From Fen-1364 sp049515135 (GTDB lineage: Bacteria; Spirochaetota; Spirochaetia; SZUA-6; Fen-1364), in the NCBI GenBank assembly GCA_049515135.1, contig JBEKUJ010000009.1, positions 1 to 64,000 of the forward strand: a stretch of DNA of 64,000 nucleotides, given 5' to 3'. Positions within the stretch are counted from its first letter, which is position 1. The number at the start of each line of letters is the position of its first letter. The notes under the pieces are model-generated. The model was not told the DNA's origin and made no database searches. It saw nothing but the letters and a program-made list of their open reading frames with translations. The position numbers and the translations under genes were made by a program. Shown in pieces: positions 53,001-62,851 of this stretch.

Positions 53001-53028
53001 GAGCGTGAGCCCAGGGAGTCGGCTGCGG

Positions 53029-54456
53029 TCAAAGCTCCAGGATCTGTTCCACCTCCCGCACCAAAGGGTCGGGAAGCGGCGAGCCCGTGTGGTCTTCCAT
53101 GATCTGCACCGTCCTTTCCCGCAGCCGCGCGCCGAGCCCCTTGGATCCTGACGCCTGCCAGCTGTCGAAACGCTGCCTGTCGAAAAGCTGCGGCTGCCAC
53201 ATCTCGCGGAAGTGACGGATGGTGTGGTCCTCACCGAGGTAGTTCCCCCCCGGCCCCACGGCATGAATGACGTCCAGGGCAAGGTCGTCGGAGCTCAGGC
53301 TGAAGCCGTCCGTGAAATGCCGCATCATGCCGATCATGTCCGCCGTGAATACCATCATCTCGGGCGAGGTGATGAGCCCTGCCTCCAGGTATCCCACGTC
53401 GTGAATGAGGTTTGTCCCGCTGAGGAGCGCCGTCTGCACGGAGAAGACGGCGTCTGCAGCCGCCTGTTCGTCGAACAGGATGGAGTCGGAGTGGCCGGCA
53501 TATCCCCAGGTAGGGAGGCCGTAGTGCCTGCCCATGGCAGCCACTGCGACGCGCGCCATCTGAAACTCCGGCGCGCCGTACACACTGATGGAAGTCTTCA
53601 TGTCCATGTGGTGGAGACCGCTGCCGTACAGGAACGGGGCGCCGGGCCGCTTCCTCTGGTGAATGATGATGCTGCTCAGGACCTCCGCATTGCCCAGCGC
53701 GAGCCCCCCTGCCAGAGTGACTGGCGCGGTGCTTCCCATCATCGGCGCAGGTGAATGGACTACCGGAAGCCCTGCCTCCGCCATGAAGAGAAGCTTTTCC
53801 GTTGCGGTAGAGCTCTGGGAAAGCGGCGTCGTTGGCTCTGAATACAGGAGCAGTGTGGGGTTGAGCCGCAGCTCTTCCATCCCGCCGGCCACCGCGGCGG
53901 CCGCTTTGACAATTGCGCGGCAGTCCGCCCCGTCGTTGCAGACGAACACGACAGGCTTTCTGCTTCCCTGGATCAGGGTGGCATATTGCTTGCGGTACGC
54001 GTTGCCGCGATAGTCGCGGGGGATCCCCATGGACATCAGGAACGAGATCTCGGGGAGCGCGTCCACAAGACGAACACAAGCTTCCAGGTCCACCAGGGTG
54101 AAGGGCCGCCGGGCGCCGTCCTTCGGGTCCAGGTAGTTGGGGCAATCCGAGCCGGGGCCGAAGCTGGATTCTCCCGGGCAAAGCCGCACGCTCGCCGTCG
54201 AGGAACCCCTGTCGCACAGAGCGATGGTGGAGGGGGCCTGGGAAAGGGCCCACTCCACGAGCCCCGGCGGGATGCGCACCAGGTTGCCGTCAGTCACTGG
54301 ACATCCGGCATCCTTGAGCAGGGCAAGAGCCCCGTCGTGGTACACCCGGACTCCTGTTCGCCGCAGGATCTCAAGGGAGGCCTGGTGGATCCTCTCGCAC
54401 TGCTCCTGGTCCATCAACTGGAGTCGCGGGATCGCGCGCAGTGAATCGTTGTTCAC
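53029..54456 (-). CDS. MttB-family methyltransferase without pyrrolysine
   Basis: 475 residues in the trimethylamine methyltransferase superfamily. The order is an N-terminal helical region (IHQASLEILRRTGVRVYHDG), a TIM barrel, and conserved blocks such as PAPMMGSTAPVTLAGGLALG, AGHSDSILFDEQA and LSGTNLIHDVGYLEAGL. The reading frame has no internal amber codon, so it is a non-pyrrolysine member like MtgB, which transfers methyl groups from quaternary amines such as glycine betaine to a corrinoid protein. No corrinoid-protein gene is visible nearby. GTG 54456 is preferred because GAGGAG lies about 6 nt upstream. The 5' end overlaps the DMT permease gene by 86 nt. Confidence 0.88.
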   Translation of the reverse strand: MNNDSLRAIPRLQLMDQEQCERIHQASLEILRRTGVRVYHDGALALLKDAGCPVTDGNLVRIPPGLVEWALSQAPSTIALCDRGSSTASVRLCPGESSFGPGSDCPNYLDPKDGARRPFTLVDLEACVRLVDALPEISFLMSMGIPRDYRGNAYRKQYATLIQGSRKPVVFVCNDGADCRAIVKAAAAVAGGMEELRLNPTLLLYSEPTTPLSQSSTATEKLLFMAEAGLPVVHSPAPMMGSTAPVTLAGGLALGNAEVLSSIIIHQRKRPGAPFLYGSGLHHMDMKTSISVYGAPEFQMARVAVAAMGRHYGLPTWGYAGHSDSILFDEQAAADAVFSVQTALLSGTNLIHDVGYLEAGLITSPEMMVFTADMIGMMRHFTDGFSLSSDDLALDVIHAVGPGGNYLGEDHTIRHFREMWQPQLFDRQRFDSWQASGSKGLGARLRERTVQIMEDHTGSPLPDPLVREVEQILEL

Positions 54457-55375
54457 GGTTTGCTCCTCGGATCAACGTAGTCATGAATCTATAGACACCC
54501 GCGCCGGCCCTGTCAAGGAAACCGGGGGCCACCACCAGTGCGCTGCCGGCCAGAATGATGATAGTTCCGATCACCATCCGCGTCGTCACCGGCTCCAGGA
54601 GCAGCAGCGCTCCCAAGGCCATGCCAGAGACAGGGATCAGGAACGTGACAGTCAGCGCCTTTGTCGGCCCGGCGCTGGCAATCAGACGGAAATACATCAG
54701 GAATGCCGCGGCGTTGCACAGCAGGGCAAACAGAATGATCACCGGAGCTGCCCGGACGAGCTGGGCCGTCGGAGGCGGCGCCAGGAAAACAAGGGGGAGC
54801 ATGATCAGGCCGGCAGCAAGCTGGCTTCCCCCAGCCACGGCCGTTGGCTTCACGTGAGAAGCTTTTTTCTTGATGTAGACTCCAGCCAGACCGTAGCAGA
54901 CCGTTGCCATCACACAGGCCCCAATGGGAAGGAGCGTTGCCTTCTCCCCAGGCCCGGTCGCGAGGCCAGTCACGCAGGCGACTCCAGCAAGCCCCAGAGC
55001 CAGTCCGAGAATCTTTCGTATCGTCAGTCTTTCTCCGAGCCAGATCGCTGAAAAGACAGCTCCGAACAGCGGTGAAAGAGCATTCAGGATTGCCTCCACA
55101 GAGGCCGGGAGCGAGAGAGCGGCAAAGGAGTACAGCAGAGCGGGGACGCCCGCATTCAACAGGCCGATGATAACGAAGTGCCCGGCGTTTTTCTTCCATC
55201 CCGGCCGAAAGCGGATGACAAGGAAGAAAAGCCCAAGGACAATGCCGGCCACCAGGGTCCTCATGTCCGCCGTGAAAGCCGGACCGACCGTTGGAGCAAG
55301 GTATCTCATGAACATGAATGAGCTGCCCCAGACCGCAGATATGGCCAGGAGAAGCCCGATATCGAGCAGGCTCAT
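54371..55375 (-). CDS. EamA/DMT-family permease
   Basis: 334 residues with ten hydrophobic segments in two EamA repeats (LLDIGLLLAISAVWGSSFMF; second repeat from about LLPIGACVMATVCYGLAGVY). A C-terminal tail of about 35 hydrophilic residues follows, encoded within the overlap with the MttB-type gene. It may import or export an amine or metabolite linked to the methyltransferase; that is inferred from the overlap. ATG 55375 begins at the first membrane segment. Confidence 0.9.
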   Translation of the reverse strand: MSLLDIGLLLAISAVWGSSFMFMRYLAPTVGPAFTADMRTLVAGIVLGLFFLVIRFRPGWKKNAGHFVIIGLLNAGVPALLYSFAALSLPASVEAILNALSPLFGAVFSAIWLGERLTIRKILGLALGLAGVACVTGLATGPGEKATLLPIGACVMATVCYGLAGVYIKKKASHVKPTAVAGGSQLAAGLIMLPLVFLAPPPTAQLVRAAPVIILFALLCNAAAFLMYFRLIASAGPTKALTVTFLIPVSGMALGALLLLEPVTTRMVIGTIIILAGSALVVAPGFLDRAGAGVYRFMTTLIRGANREQRFTARDPATPVDGPGAVREDPPGLP

Positions 55376-55414
55376 CGCACCCTCCCCGTGACGCCGCAGC
55401 GTCACAGGAGAAAG

Positions 55415-56272
55415 CTATGCAGTGGCCTCTTCTTTCTCAACCCGATTCTTGCTGCGGCCCTTCTCTGCCTCCGGCCGGCAGCGGGCATTGTGCCGGAAAA
55501 GCTCGTGCAACAGCCGGGAGAGCTCGGCGTCCGACATGCGCTCTTTTTCCACGAAGTACCTGCCGATGGGACGCTGATGGGCGTGCTGGATCCTGAGGAT
55601 CCTCCGCACGTCTTCCACGGTAAGGAGCCGAAGCCGGGAGGCTGCCGCCCCCGTCTGCTCGTGTCGTGTCCGGGAACGAAGCACGCGAGTCATGTCGTTT
55701 GCCGAGACGATTCGAAGCTGCTTGGCAATCTCTCCGAACTTTGGCCTTCCTGCGCGTTGCCAGACCAGGGCGCTGATCAGGGACTGCCAGGAGATGCACC
55801 CGGAGTAATAGAGGAACTCCGCCAGCCGAAGCCGCCGGCGGGGAAGCGGGCCGTGGTAGAAGATCTCCTTGCCGCGGTCCGCGCGGGCCTTGGCTCCGCG
55901 CGTCCCGGTCGCATGCGGCCGGGCCCCCGCGGCGTGCGGCCGGGCGCCTGCTGCGTGCGACCGGGCTGCCCCCGCATGCGGCCGCGCGGCAGCGGGGTGT
56001 TGGCGGGCGGCCGAGGGTCGCGGCGGGTCCTGGCGCGGGGACGGCCTTCGAGCCAGGAGAAAAGCCATGAGCAGCTCATACGCGCGGGAGGCCTCGACGA
56101 AAAGCGAGCCGTCCGCATGACCTCGAGCCCTGTCGGGGTGGGTGCGCAAGGCGAGCCTGCGGAATGCGGATCGGACCGTAGCGATCGTGAGCTGACGCAG
56201 CAGCGCCTGGCCGGCCCGTCGGGCCTGCGGCCCCAGCAGGACCGCGCAGGCGTCAAGCAGTTTCGCTTCCAT
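55415..56272 (-). CDS. J-domain protein with Ala/His-rich repeat linker
   Basis: 285 residues. An N-terminal J domain (about 1-75) holds the HPD motif (ALRTHPDRARG). A linker follows, made of four 7-residue repeats (ARPHAGA, ARSHAAG, ARPHAAG, ARPHATG; DNA about 55908-55985). The C-terminal part has two helical segments (FLYYSGCISWQSLISALVWQ and, later, RPIGRYFVEKERMSDAELSR) like the N-terminal repeats of type II secretion ATPases and related proteins. It probably works with DnaK as a specialised co-chaperone. It is divergent from the TerC-type gene. Confidence 0.78.
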   Translation of the reverse strand: MEAKLLDACAVLLGPQARRAGQALLRQLTIATVRSAFRRLALRTHPDRARGHADGSLFVEASRAYELLMAFLLARRPSPRQDPPRPSAARQHPAAARPHAGAARSHAAGARPHAAGARPHATGTRGAKARADRGKEIFYHGPLPRRRLRLAEFLYYSGCISWQSLISALVWQRAGRPKFGEIAKQLRIVSANDMTRVLRSRTRHEQTGAAASRLRLLTVEDVRRILRIQHAHQRPIGRYFVEKERMSDAELSRLLHELFRHNARCRPEAEKGRSKNRVEKEEATA

Positions 56273-56355
56273 CTCTGTGTAATATATCGGAACGCCGGGG
56301 CAATGTACCAACCATTCGCTGGCGCTTGGCCGGTGAGCACGCTACACTCGCCCCT

Positions 56356-57273
56356 GTGACCGTCCTGAGCATTGTGCTCACCATTCTCGGTCTCTCTCTG
56401 TTCGAAACCATCTCCAGTGTGGACAACGCCATCATCAACGCCACCGTGCTCTCCGGCATGGCGCTGCGCGCCCGACGCTGGTTTCTCATCTGGGGCGTCC
56501 TCTTTGCCGTCTTTGTCGTGCGCGGTCTCCTTCCCTGGCTTATCGTGTGGGTTGCGCTGCCGGGGGTGGGTCCCTGGGGCGCGCTCACCGCGACGTTTTC
56601 CGCAGATCCCCGGGTGCTGGGAGCTGTTGAAAAGTCAGCGCCCCCCCTGCTGATGGGCGGCGGCGTCTTTCTTGTTCTTCTCTTCCTTCACTGGCTCTTC
56701 CTGGAGCCCAAGCGCTACGCCGTCCCGGGTGAGAGGTTCTTCTATGAGAAGGGCTTCTGGTTCTATGCCATCGCCTCGATCTTCCTGGCGGCCACGGTCT
56801 GGTTCGCCCTGCGCATGAGCGACATGCTTGCCTTTGCTGCCGTCCTCGGCTCAACGGTGTTTTTCATCACGCACGGCTTCAAGGAGAACGCCGAGCAAAA
56901 GGAACGGCAACTCGCGGGAAGCTCCCTGTCGGACGTAGCCAAGATCATGTACCTGGAGATCATCGACATGACCTTCTCCATTGACGGGGTGCTTGGCGCA
57001 TTCGCCTTCACGCTCTCGGTGCCGCTCATCGTTGCGGGAAACGGCCTGGGAGCGGTCATCGTTCGCCAATTCACCGCGGGAAACGTGGAGCGAATCAAGC
57101 GATACCGCTTCCTCAAAAACGGCGCGATGTATTCCATCCTCTGCCTCGGCGTTGTCATGATGTGCGACGGGTTCGGCCTGTCCGTGCCGCAGTGGATCTC
57201 CCCCCTCGTGACTTTCGCCGTTGTAGGATTTTTCTTTGCACGGTCCGTTCGGGCGGCGCGGCAGCCGGGATAG
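56356..57273 (+). CDS. TerC/DUF475-family integral membrane protein
   Basis: 305 residues from GTG 56356, with about eight or nine hydrophobic segments. DUF475-type blocks are LFETISSVDNAIINATVLSG with the conserved acidic residues, YLEIIDMTFSIDGVLGAFAF and GAVIVRQFTAGNVERIKRYR. Members of this group are implicated in metal-ion export or tellurite resistance. The start is not certain: no Shine-Dalgarno precedes it, and TTG 56326 is also in frame. A TACACT box at about 56342-56347 could be a -10 element of a near-leaderless transcript. Confidence 0.85.
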   Translation: MTVLSIVLTILGLSLFETISSVDNAIINATVLSGMALRARRWFLIWGVLFAVFVVRGLLPWLIVWVALPGVGPWGALTATFSADPRVLGAVEKSAPPLLMGGGVFLVLLFLHWLFLEPKRYAVPGERFFYEKGFWFYAIASIFLAATVWFALRMSDMLAFAAVLGSTVFFITHGFKENAEQKERQLAGSSLSDVAKIMYLEIIDMTFSIDGVLGAFAFTLSVPLIVAGNGLGAVIVRQFTAGNVERIKRYRFLKNGAMYSILCLGVVMMCDGFGLSVPQWISPLVTFAVVGFFFARSVRAARQPG

Positions 57274-57277
57274 AAAG

Positions 57278-57553
57278 CTACTGCAGCCGCGAAGCCTCGT
57301 ACTCGAGCTTCAGCACCAAGTGGTCGAGTTTGTCGAGCTTGACCGTCTTTGCCTTTGTGCGGACGCTTTCCAGAGTCGGAAGCACAGTCTCGGTATACCT
57401 CCTCACCGCATCGCGCGCCTTGTCCACCAGGGCTTCGCCATTGGCTTCGTTCACGTAAGCTATGATCAGCTTCTTGCTGGTTGTCGTGAGCTCGGATTTG
57501 TTCAGATGCTCGATGATTGCGAAAACGGCAAGGAGAAAGCTCATTTCGCTCAT
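57278..57553 (-). CDS. Small hypothetical helical protein
   Basis: 91 residues, one hydrophobic N-terminal helix (FLLAVFAIIEHL) and a Lys/Glu/Leu-rich helical body, no recognised domain. It lies convergent to and 4 nt from the TerC-type gene. The family is unknown and the coding call rests on its sensible codon pattern and absence of a competing frame. Confidence 0.5.
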   Translation of the reverse strand: MSEMSFLLAVFAIIEHLNKSELTTTSKKLIIAYVNEANGEALVDKARDAVRRYTETVLPTLESVRTKAKTVKLDKLDHLVLKLEYEASRLQ

Positions 57554-57628
57554 TGCGTCTTTCCCCTCCCTTGCCAGTGATCCTAAGCCCGGCCGAACGC
57601 GCTGTCAACAAACCGTCCGAGGTGCCGA

Positions 57629-57734
57629 GCGTCTGCTTGTACATCCTTATACGCAGCCGCCCTCGCTTGCGCGGCACTGGGGCGTCCGCTTGTGCATCCC
57701 TGCACGCGTACGCCCCCGCGCCATCCATGGCGCT
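57629..57734. repeat. Imperfect 53-bp tandem repeat with hairpin
   Basis: Unit 1 (57629-57681) and unit 2 (57682-57734) agree at most positions of their first 30 bases (GCGTCTGCTTGTACATCC and GCGTCCGCTTGTGCATCC). Unit 2 ends in a perfect 7-bp stem (GCGCCAT-CC-ATGGCGC, 57718-57733) followed by CTTTTTCTTCTT. It could be a dispersed repeat of this genome. Confidence 0.6.
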
Positions 57735-57747
57735 GGCCTTTTTCTTC

Positions 57748-57776
57748 TTGACTTGGCCAGCCCGATCGAGTATGCT
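57748..57776 (+). promoter_or_regulatory. Strong sigma-70-type promoter in the gene-poor interval
   Basis: TTGACT (57748-57753) and TATGCT (57771-57776) are separated by 17 nt. The expected start near 57783 is 354 nt upstream of the RRM start codon, with no gene in between. Either a long leader or an untranslated RNA is made. Confidence 0.5.
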
Positions 57777-58064
57777 CTTTTGCGTATTCCGGTCGCTCGT
57801 GGGCTGGTTTCGTTGAAACAGGACTGACATGCGGAGGAATACCGCGTTCTCAAGGACAGGCGCGCGGATTGATGACAGGGCACGCGCGGGATTGCATCAA
57901 GTGTGATGTGTGCCGCCCAGGGGTGGATCTGGAAGAACATCGAGTGATCGAATTACTTCCCCATAAAGAATTCGCTTCCGACAGAATCAATTCTTTCTCC
58001 CCCGTTTCAAGAGCCCATGACAGTCATACGACGCGACGGCCCGCAATTGTATTAGGAGCGCATT

Positions 58065-58117
58065 GAGCCTGTCGTCGACAGGCTCCGGGGCATGGAACGG
58101 CGGGGGAAAGTCCCCCG
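58065..58117 (+). promoter_or_regulatory. Two perfect hairpins in the leader of the RRM gene
   Basis: First, GAGCCTGTCG and CGACAGGCTC (58065-58085) are 10-bp arms around a single base. Second, CGGGGGA-AAG-TCCCCCG (58101-58117) is a 7-bp stem. Both lie within 75 nt of the ATG at 58137, after which the Shine-Dalgarno (AAGGGGG) follows. They could be an RNA thermosensor or autoregulatory site. Confidence 0.45.
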
Positions 58118-58136
58118 GACAAAAAGGGGGTTCGAC

Positions 58137-58442
58137 ATGGCGAAAAAGATCTATGTCGGCAACATGAATTATAACACCAGCGAGGATACGCTGAGACAGC
58201 TCTTCGCCCAGTACGGCGAGGTCGTGTCCGTCAACGTGATCACGGACAGGTATACCGGCCGCGCCAAGGGCTTCGGGTTCGTCGAGATGGCGTCTGAAGA
58301 TGCCGCTCGCTCGGCAATGGCTGCCTTGAACGGCAAGGAGGTGGATGGCCGTCAGTTGAAGGTCAACGAGGCAAACGACAAGCCCCGGGACAACAACAGG
58401 AGCGGTGGAGGGGGCGGAGGCAGCCGCAGCCGGTACTACTAG
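58137..58442 (+). CDS. RRM-domain RNA-binding protein
   Basis: 101 residues. One RNA-recognition motif (residues 4-80) has RNP2 IYVGNMNY and RNP1 KGFGFVEM, followed by a Gly/Arg/Ser-rich tail. Such small proteins are cold-responsive RNA-binding proteins in spirochaetes, cyanobacteria and other groups, acting as RNA chaperones. ATG 58137 was chosen at the RRM start with AAGGGGG upstream; the in-frame start at 58092 falls inside the leader hairpins. The leader structure suggests post-transcriptional control. Confidence 0.95.
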   Translation: MAKKIYVGNMNYNTSEDTLRQLFAQYGEVVSVNVITDRYTGRAKGFGFVEMASEDAARSAMAALNGKEVDGRQLKVNEANDKPRDNNRSGGGGGGSRSRYY

Positions 58443-58559
58443 GCGATCCGGGGAGGTTCAGCCTCGGGCTGGCCTCCCTTTTCGATTTCGGCCTCTTGAG
58501 AAAGTCATTCATCTGTGCCCTGTCTGCCGAGCGGCACGGCATGGAGAAGGGAGGACCAC

Positions 58560-58808
58560 GTGGGAAGATCGCCATACCAGAGTGAAAAACGCCGCAAGGA
58601 GCTTGCCCGCCTGAAGAAGCAGGAAGAGAAGAGGCAGCGCCGGTTCAACAAGAAACACGAAGGGGAAAAGGGCCCGGACCAGCCGGGTGAACCGCTCCCC
58701 GAAGGCTCGGCGCCAGCGGGCCAGCTTGAAGGCATAACGCCAGATTCGCAGGATGCTCCGGGAGAGCAACCGCCCCGGGGAAGCGAGGAGACAGGGCAGA
58801 GCTCCTGA
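58560..58808 (+). CDS. Small highly charged protein of unknown function
   Basis: 82 residues from GTG 58560, chosen because GGGAGGA lies 5-6 nt upstream. The N-terminal 35 residues are almost all Lys, Arg, Glu and Gln (SPYQSEKRRKELARLKKQ) and resemble short conserved basic proteins found in several delta-proteobacteria and spirochaetes. The C-terminal half is a disordered Pro/Gly/Glu tail. It follows the RRM gene on the same strand and its stop nearly touches the convergent glnS gene. Confidence 0.7.
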   Translation: MGRSPYQSEKRRKELARLKKQEEKRQRRFNKKHEGEKGPDQPGEPLPEGSAPAGQLEGITPDSQDAPGEQPPRGSEETGQSS

Positions 58809-58812
58809 TCCA

Positions 58813-60570
<1,758 letters not shown>

Positions 60571-60669
60571 GGGGTGCTCCTTCCGCCGCGCTTCAGGGGC
60601 GCGGTTGCATTACTGATAACGGTGCGGCCGGAAGGTGTCAAGTCCTGCGGCATCTCGCGGGATCCGCTC

Positions 60670-61314
60670 TCATGCCGCGGCGAGCGCCGGTAGGGTCGGG
60701 AGTGTTTCGGTCCATGGGTGAGGCTCCTCGTCGGCCCGGCGCTTGCGCGGGGCCGGAATCCGACGGTACATGATAAGAAAGAGCCCGTAGACGACGGCAG
60801 TCTGAAGCACCCCGGCTGCCGCAATTGAAAGAGGCTCTCTCAGGAGAGACACAGCCGCGATGCTCACCACCGAGCCTGCACCCGAGCCCAGCGCGTCCGC
60901 CATTCCATAGCGGCGATCGAAGCTGGCCCTGCCGGCCCGATATTTCTTCTCCTTGATCTTCTGCAGAAGGTACACGATCGAGGTGGAGAACACCCCCATG
61001 ATGACCATGGAAGCAAGGTAGTACACGGCCAGATCGAACGCTGCCACAAAGGCAGCCCCGCAGCCCATGACGAGCTCGATGGCCATGAGCCAGGGCAGCA
61101 GATTGTATATCCGCCTGAAGAGCCGTCTGTTGCCGAGCACTGCCCCGATGAGAACCGGGAAGCCGGACGACATGAACGACCCGACGGCAATGATACGCGG
61201 ATCCAGGCGCGCGAGTATCACGCTGACATAAAGCGGATTGAGGAACCCGTAGAAGAAGCTGCTGACGAAACCGCTCAGGACAAAGACGTCCAGGAAGACT
61301 TTCAGTTTTTTCAT
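60670..61314 (-). CDS. Integral membrane protein of unknown function, MFS-like half
   Basis: 214 residues with about six hydrophobic segments, ending in a basic, Pro/Glu-rich tail. The sequence around LIGAVLGNRRLFRRIYNLLP resembles the first loop of major facilitator proteins, but the length is only half of an MFS protein. GGAGG precedes ATG 61314. The family is not recognised, and it is not obviously co-transcribed with a neighbour. Confidence 0.7.
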   Translation of the reverse strand: MKKLKVFLDVFVLSGFVSSFFYGFLNPLYVSVILARLDPRIIAVGSFMSSGFPVLIGAVLGNRRLFRRIYNLLPWLMAIELVMGCGAAFVAAFDLAVYYLASMVIMGVFSTSIVYLLQKIKEKKYRAGRASFDRRYGMADALGSGAGSVVSIAAVSLLREPLSIAAAGVLQTAVVYGLFLIMYRRIPAPRKRRADEEPHPWTETLPTLPALAAA

Positions 61315-61516
61315 GCTCCACCTCCCGTGGCGCGCGGAAACGGCACAGGAGATGGACCAGGCTTCGCTGCGCAAAGCCCAAAAGGGGCATCCCCCGTGCG
61401 CTAGGTCAACTTACCCCCAGGGTCGTCGGTGTGTTGCATATGACCTCCAAACGCACAGAGTGAGAGGCTGCCGGGACCACGAAGGGCCTGGCTCCTCAAA
61501 GAAAATGATAGCCCGG

Positions 61517-61542
61517 AAAAACGTCCCCGTCAAATGCGGGGA
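61517..61542 (-). terminator. Rho-independent terminator of the PAS/HAD operon
   Basis: Read on the minus strand, TCCCCG-N7-CGGGGA is a 6-bp stem followed by CGTTTTT. It lies 34 nt past the stop codon of the PAS protein gene. Confidence 0.7.
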
Positions 61543-61575
61543 TTTCGGCCAGAACCTTCAAGCTCGCCGGAACCA

Positions 61576-61977
61576 TTAGTCCAGAAGGCGCTTCTGTCCC
61601 GTGAGGGATTGGATGTGCGCGATCTTCTCAGAGCACTCCAGGCACCCGACGAACTTTCCCCCGGAATCGCGAAGCGCAAAGTACCGAATGAGAACTTTCT
61701 CCGGCCTGCCGTCCACCTGCATATCGATCCAGAACTCGGCGCTTTCCCTTTTGCCGGCTTTCATCTCGGAGAGGATCTTCTCAACTTTCTCGAGGCTTTG
61801 CTTGGGATGGCAGGCGCGCACGTCCCTTCCAAGAACGTTCTGCGTTCTACGGAATAGTCTTGTTTCATGCCTGTTCCATGCGACCACCTTGTCATTCTCG
61901 TCCGTGACGGAAAACTCAACCGGCAGCGTTTCCAGCAGCGCCACCAGGACCGGGTCCGCGAGCTTGCCAATAAACAT
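61576..61977 (-). CDS. Single-PAS-domain sensory protein
   Basis: 133 residues forming one PAS domain of the type found at the C-terminus of DUF438 proteins: VALLETLPVEFSVTDENDKV, NVLGRDVRACHPKQSLEKVE and KVLIRYFALRDSGGKFVGCL. It probably binds a redox or oxygen-sensing cofactor; the conserved Cys-His pair in RACHPK is a candidate ligand site. A perfect Shine-Dalgarno (GGAGG) precedes ATG 61977. It follows the HAD gene by 58 nt and ends at a terminator, so it is likely the distal gene of that operon. Confidence 0.85.
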   Translation of the reverse strand: MFIGKLADPVLVALLETLPVEFSVTDENDKVVAWNRHETRLFRRTQNVLGRDVRACHPKQSLEKVEKILSEMKAGKRESAEFWIDMQVDGRPEKVLIRYFALRDSGGKFVGCLECSEKIAHIQSLTGQKRLLD

Positions 61978-62035
61978 CCCTTACCTCCGGAAAAATCGCT
62001 TCCGCCCCGACTCTGACTGAGAACCTCAGTTGCTG

Positions 62036-62773
62036 TCAACCGGAGCCGGCTCCCTCTTCCCGTTCCTCACGGGCCTCTTCCACGAGGCTCGACAGCTCAC
62101 GCCAGTGCGAAATGGCTGCATAGTCGGCGACTGTCGCGGGCACGGGGGCATGAGCGTTGTACGCAATGGGATACAGCCCGGCGCCCCGAGCCCCCACGAT
62201 ATCATAGCCGACGTTGTCGCCGGCAAACCACGCTTTTTCCGGCCGGATCCCCATCTTGCGAAGCGCTGCCTCGAATATCAGCGCGTCAGGCTTTCTGATA
62301 CCGTAGTCTGCGCTGGAGATCACGAACTCGAAGTACTCCAGAATCCCCTGACGCGCAAGCTCGCGCTCGATGGTGGCCGCGCCGAAGGAGGAGTTGGAGA
62401 TCACGCAGCTTCGAATCCCTTGCTCCCGCACGTGCTCCAGCATCTCACGCACGCCAGAGCGGAGAGCGACCGTGAGGGAGGCATTCCAGAACTCCCACTC
62501 CAGCTCTTCAAGCGGCCTGCGGAAGCTCAGCCCGAAGGAGTCCGAAAGAATGCGGAACAGCGCGCTCTGCGTGAACTCCAGGGAAGCCTGCTCCTCCCGG
62601 GGGACTGTGGCTGTAACCACCCGGCGCCCCAGCTCCTGAAGCTCATCCAGCGTCACCCCCCGCGGGTTCTCCGCAAGGGCAAGCAGGGCGGCGTTTCCCT
62701 GCTCGGGATCGAACCCGGTCGAATCCATGAGCGTTCCCCAGAGGTCGAAAAGGATCGCCTCAGGCTTGTACAT
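62036..62773 (-). CDS. HAD-superfamily phosphatase (haloacid dehalogenase type)
   Basis: 245 residues. Motif I is ILFDLWGTL (nucleophile Asp), motif II VISNSSFG, motif III region RKPDALIF with catalytic Lys, and motif IV WFAGDNVGYDIVGA. A helical cap lies between motifs I and II. It hydrolyses a small phosphate ester; substrate unknown. ATG 62773 has GGAGG upstream. Confidence 0.9.
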   Translation of the reverse strand: MYKPEAILFDLWGTLMDSTGFDPEQGNAALLALAENPRGVTLDELQELGRRVVTATVPREEQASLEFTQSALFRILSDSFGLSFRRPLEELEWEFWNASLTVALRSGVREMLEHVREQGIRSCVISNSSFGAATIERELARQGILEYFEFVISSADYGIRKPDALIFEAALRKMGIRPEKAWFAGDNVGYDIVGARGAGLYPIAYNAHAPVPATVADYAAISHWRELSSLVEEAREEREEGAGSG

Positions 62774-62851
62774 TCCCACATGCCTCCTCGATCTCGTCGG
62801 CAAATATACGCCTTGCAGGCGTTACCGGGTATCCCGTATGATGAGCCCGAG

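Larger units (their letters stand above)
57554..58136. other. Gene-poor interval of about 580 bp
   Basis: No convincing coding region is seen. It holds a 53-bp imperfect tandem repeat, a hairpin followed by a T-rich tract, a good plus-strand promoter, and two perfect inverted repeats just before the RRM gene. These are listed separately. A long leader for the RRM gene or a small RNA are possible uses. Confidence 0.7.

Noticed and set aside
53029..54456. Possible pyrrolysine-containing trimethylamine methyltransferase
   Set aside because: The reading frame has no in-frame TAG, so the protein is a non-pyrrolysine member of the family.
55908..55985. Regular 21-bp repeats considered as a CRISPR or minisatellite
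   Set aside because: Units are contiguous without spacers and in frame with the J-domain protein, so they are a coding repeat.
57647..57940. Minus-strand 97-codon frame in the gene-poor interval
   Set aside because: It runs through the tandem repeat and hairpin and has no ribosome-binding site or recognisable protein features.
57869..58066. Plus-strand 65-codon frame before the RRM gene
   Set aside because: No Shine-Dalgarno, no family, and it runs into the leader hairpin; more likely leader RNA.
60638..61390. Alternative minus-strand frame over the small membrane protein gene
   Set aside because: It competes with the frame that has six clean hydrophobic segments and a GGAGG ribosome-binding site, and its own translation is Arg/Gly/Ser-rich.
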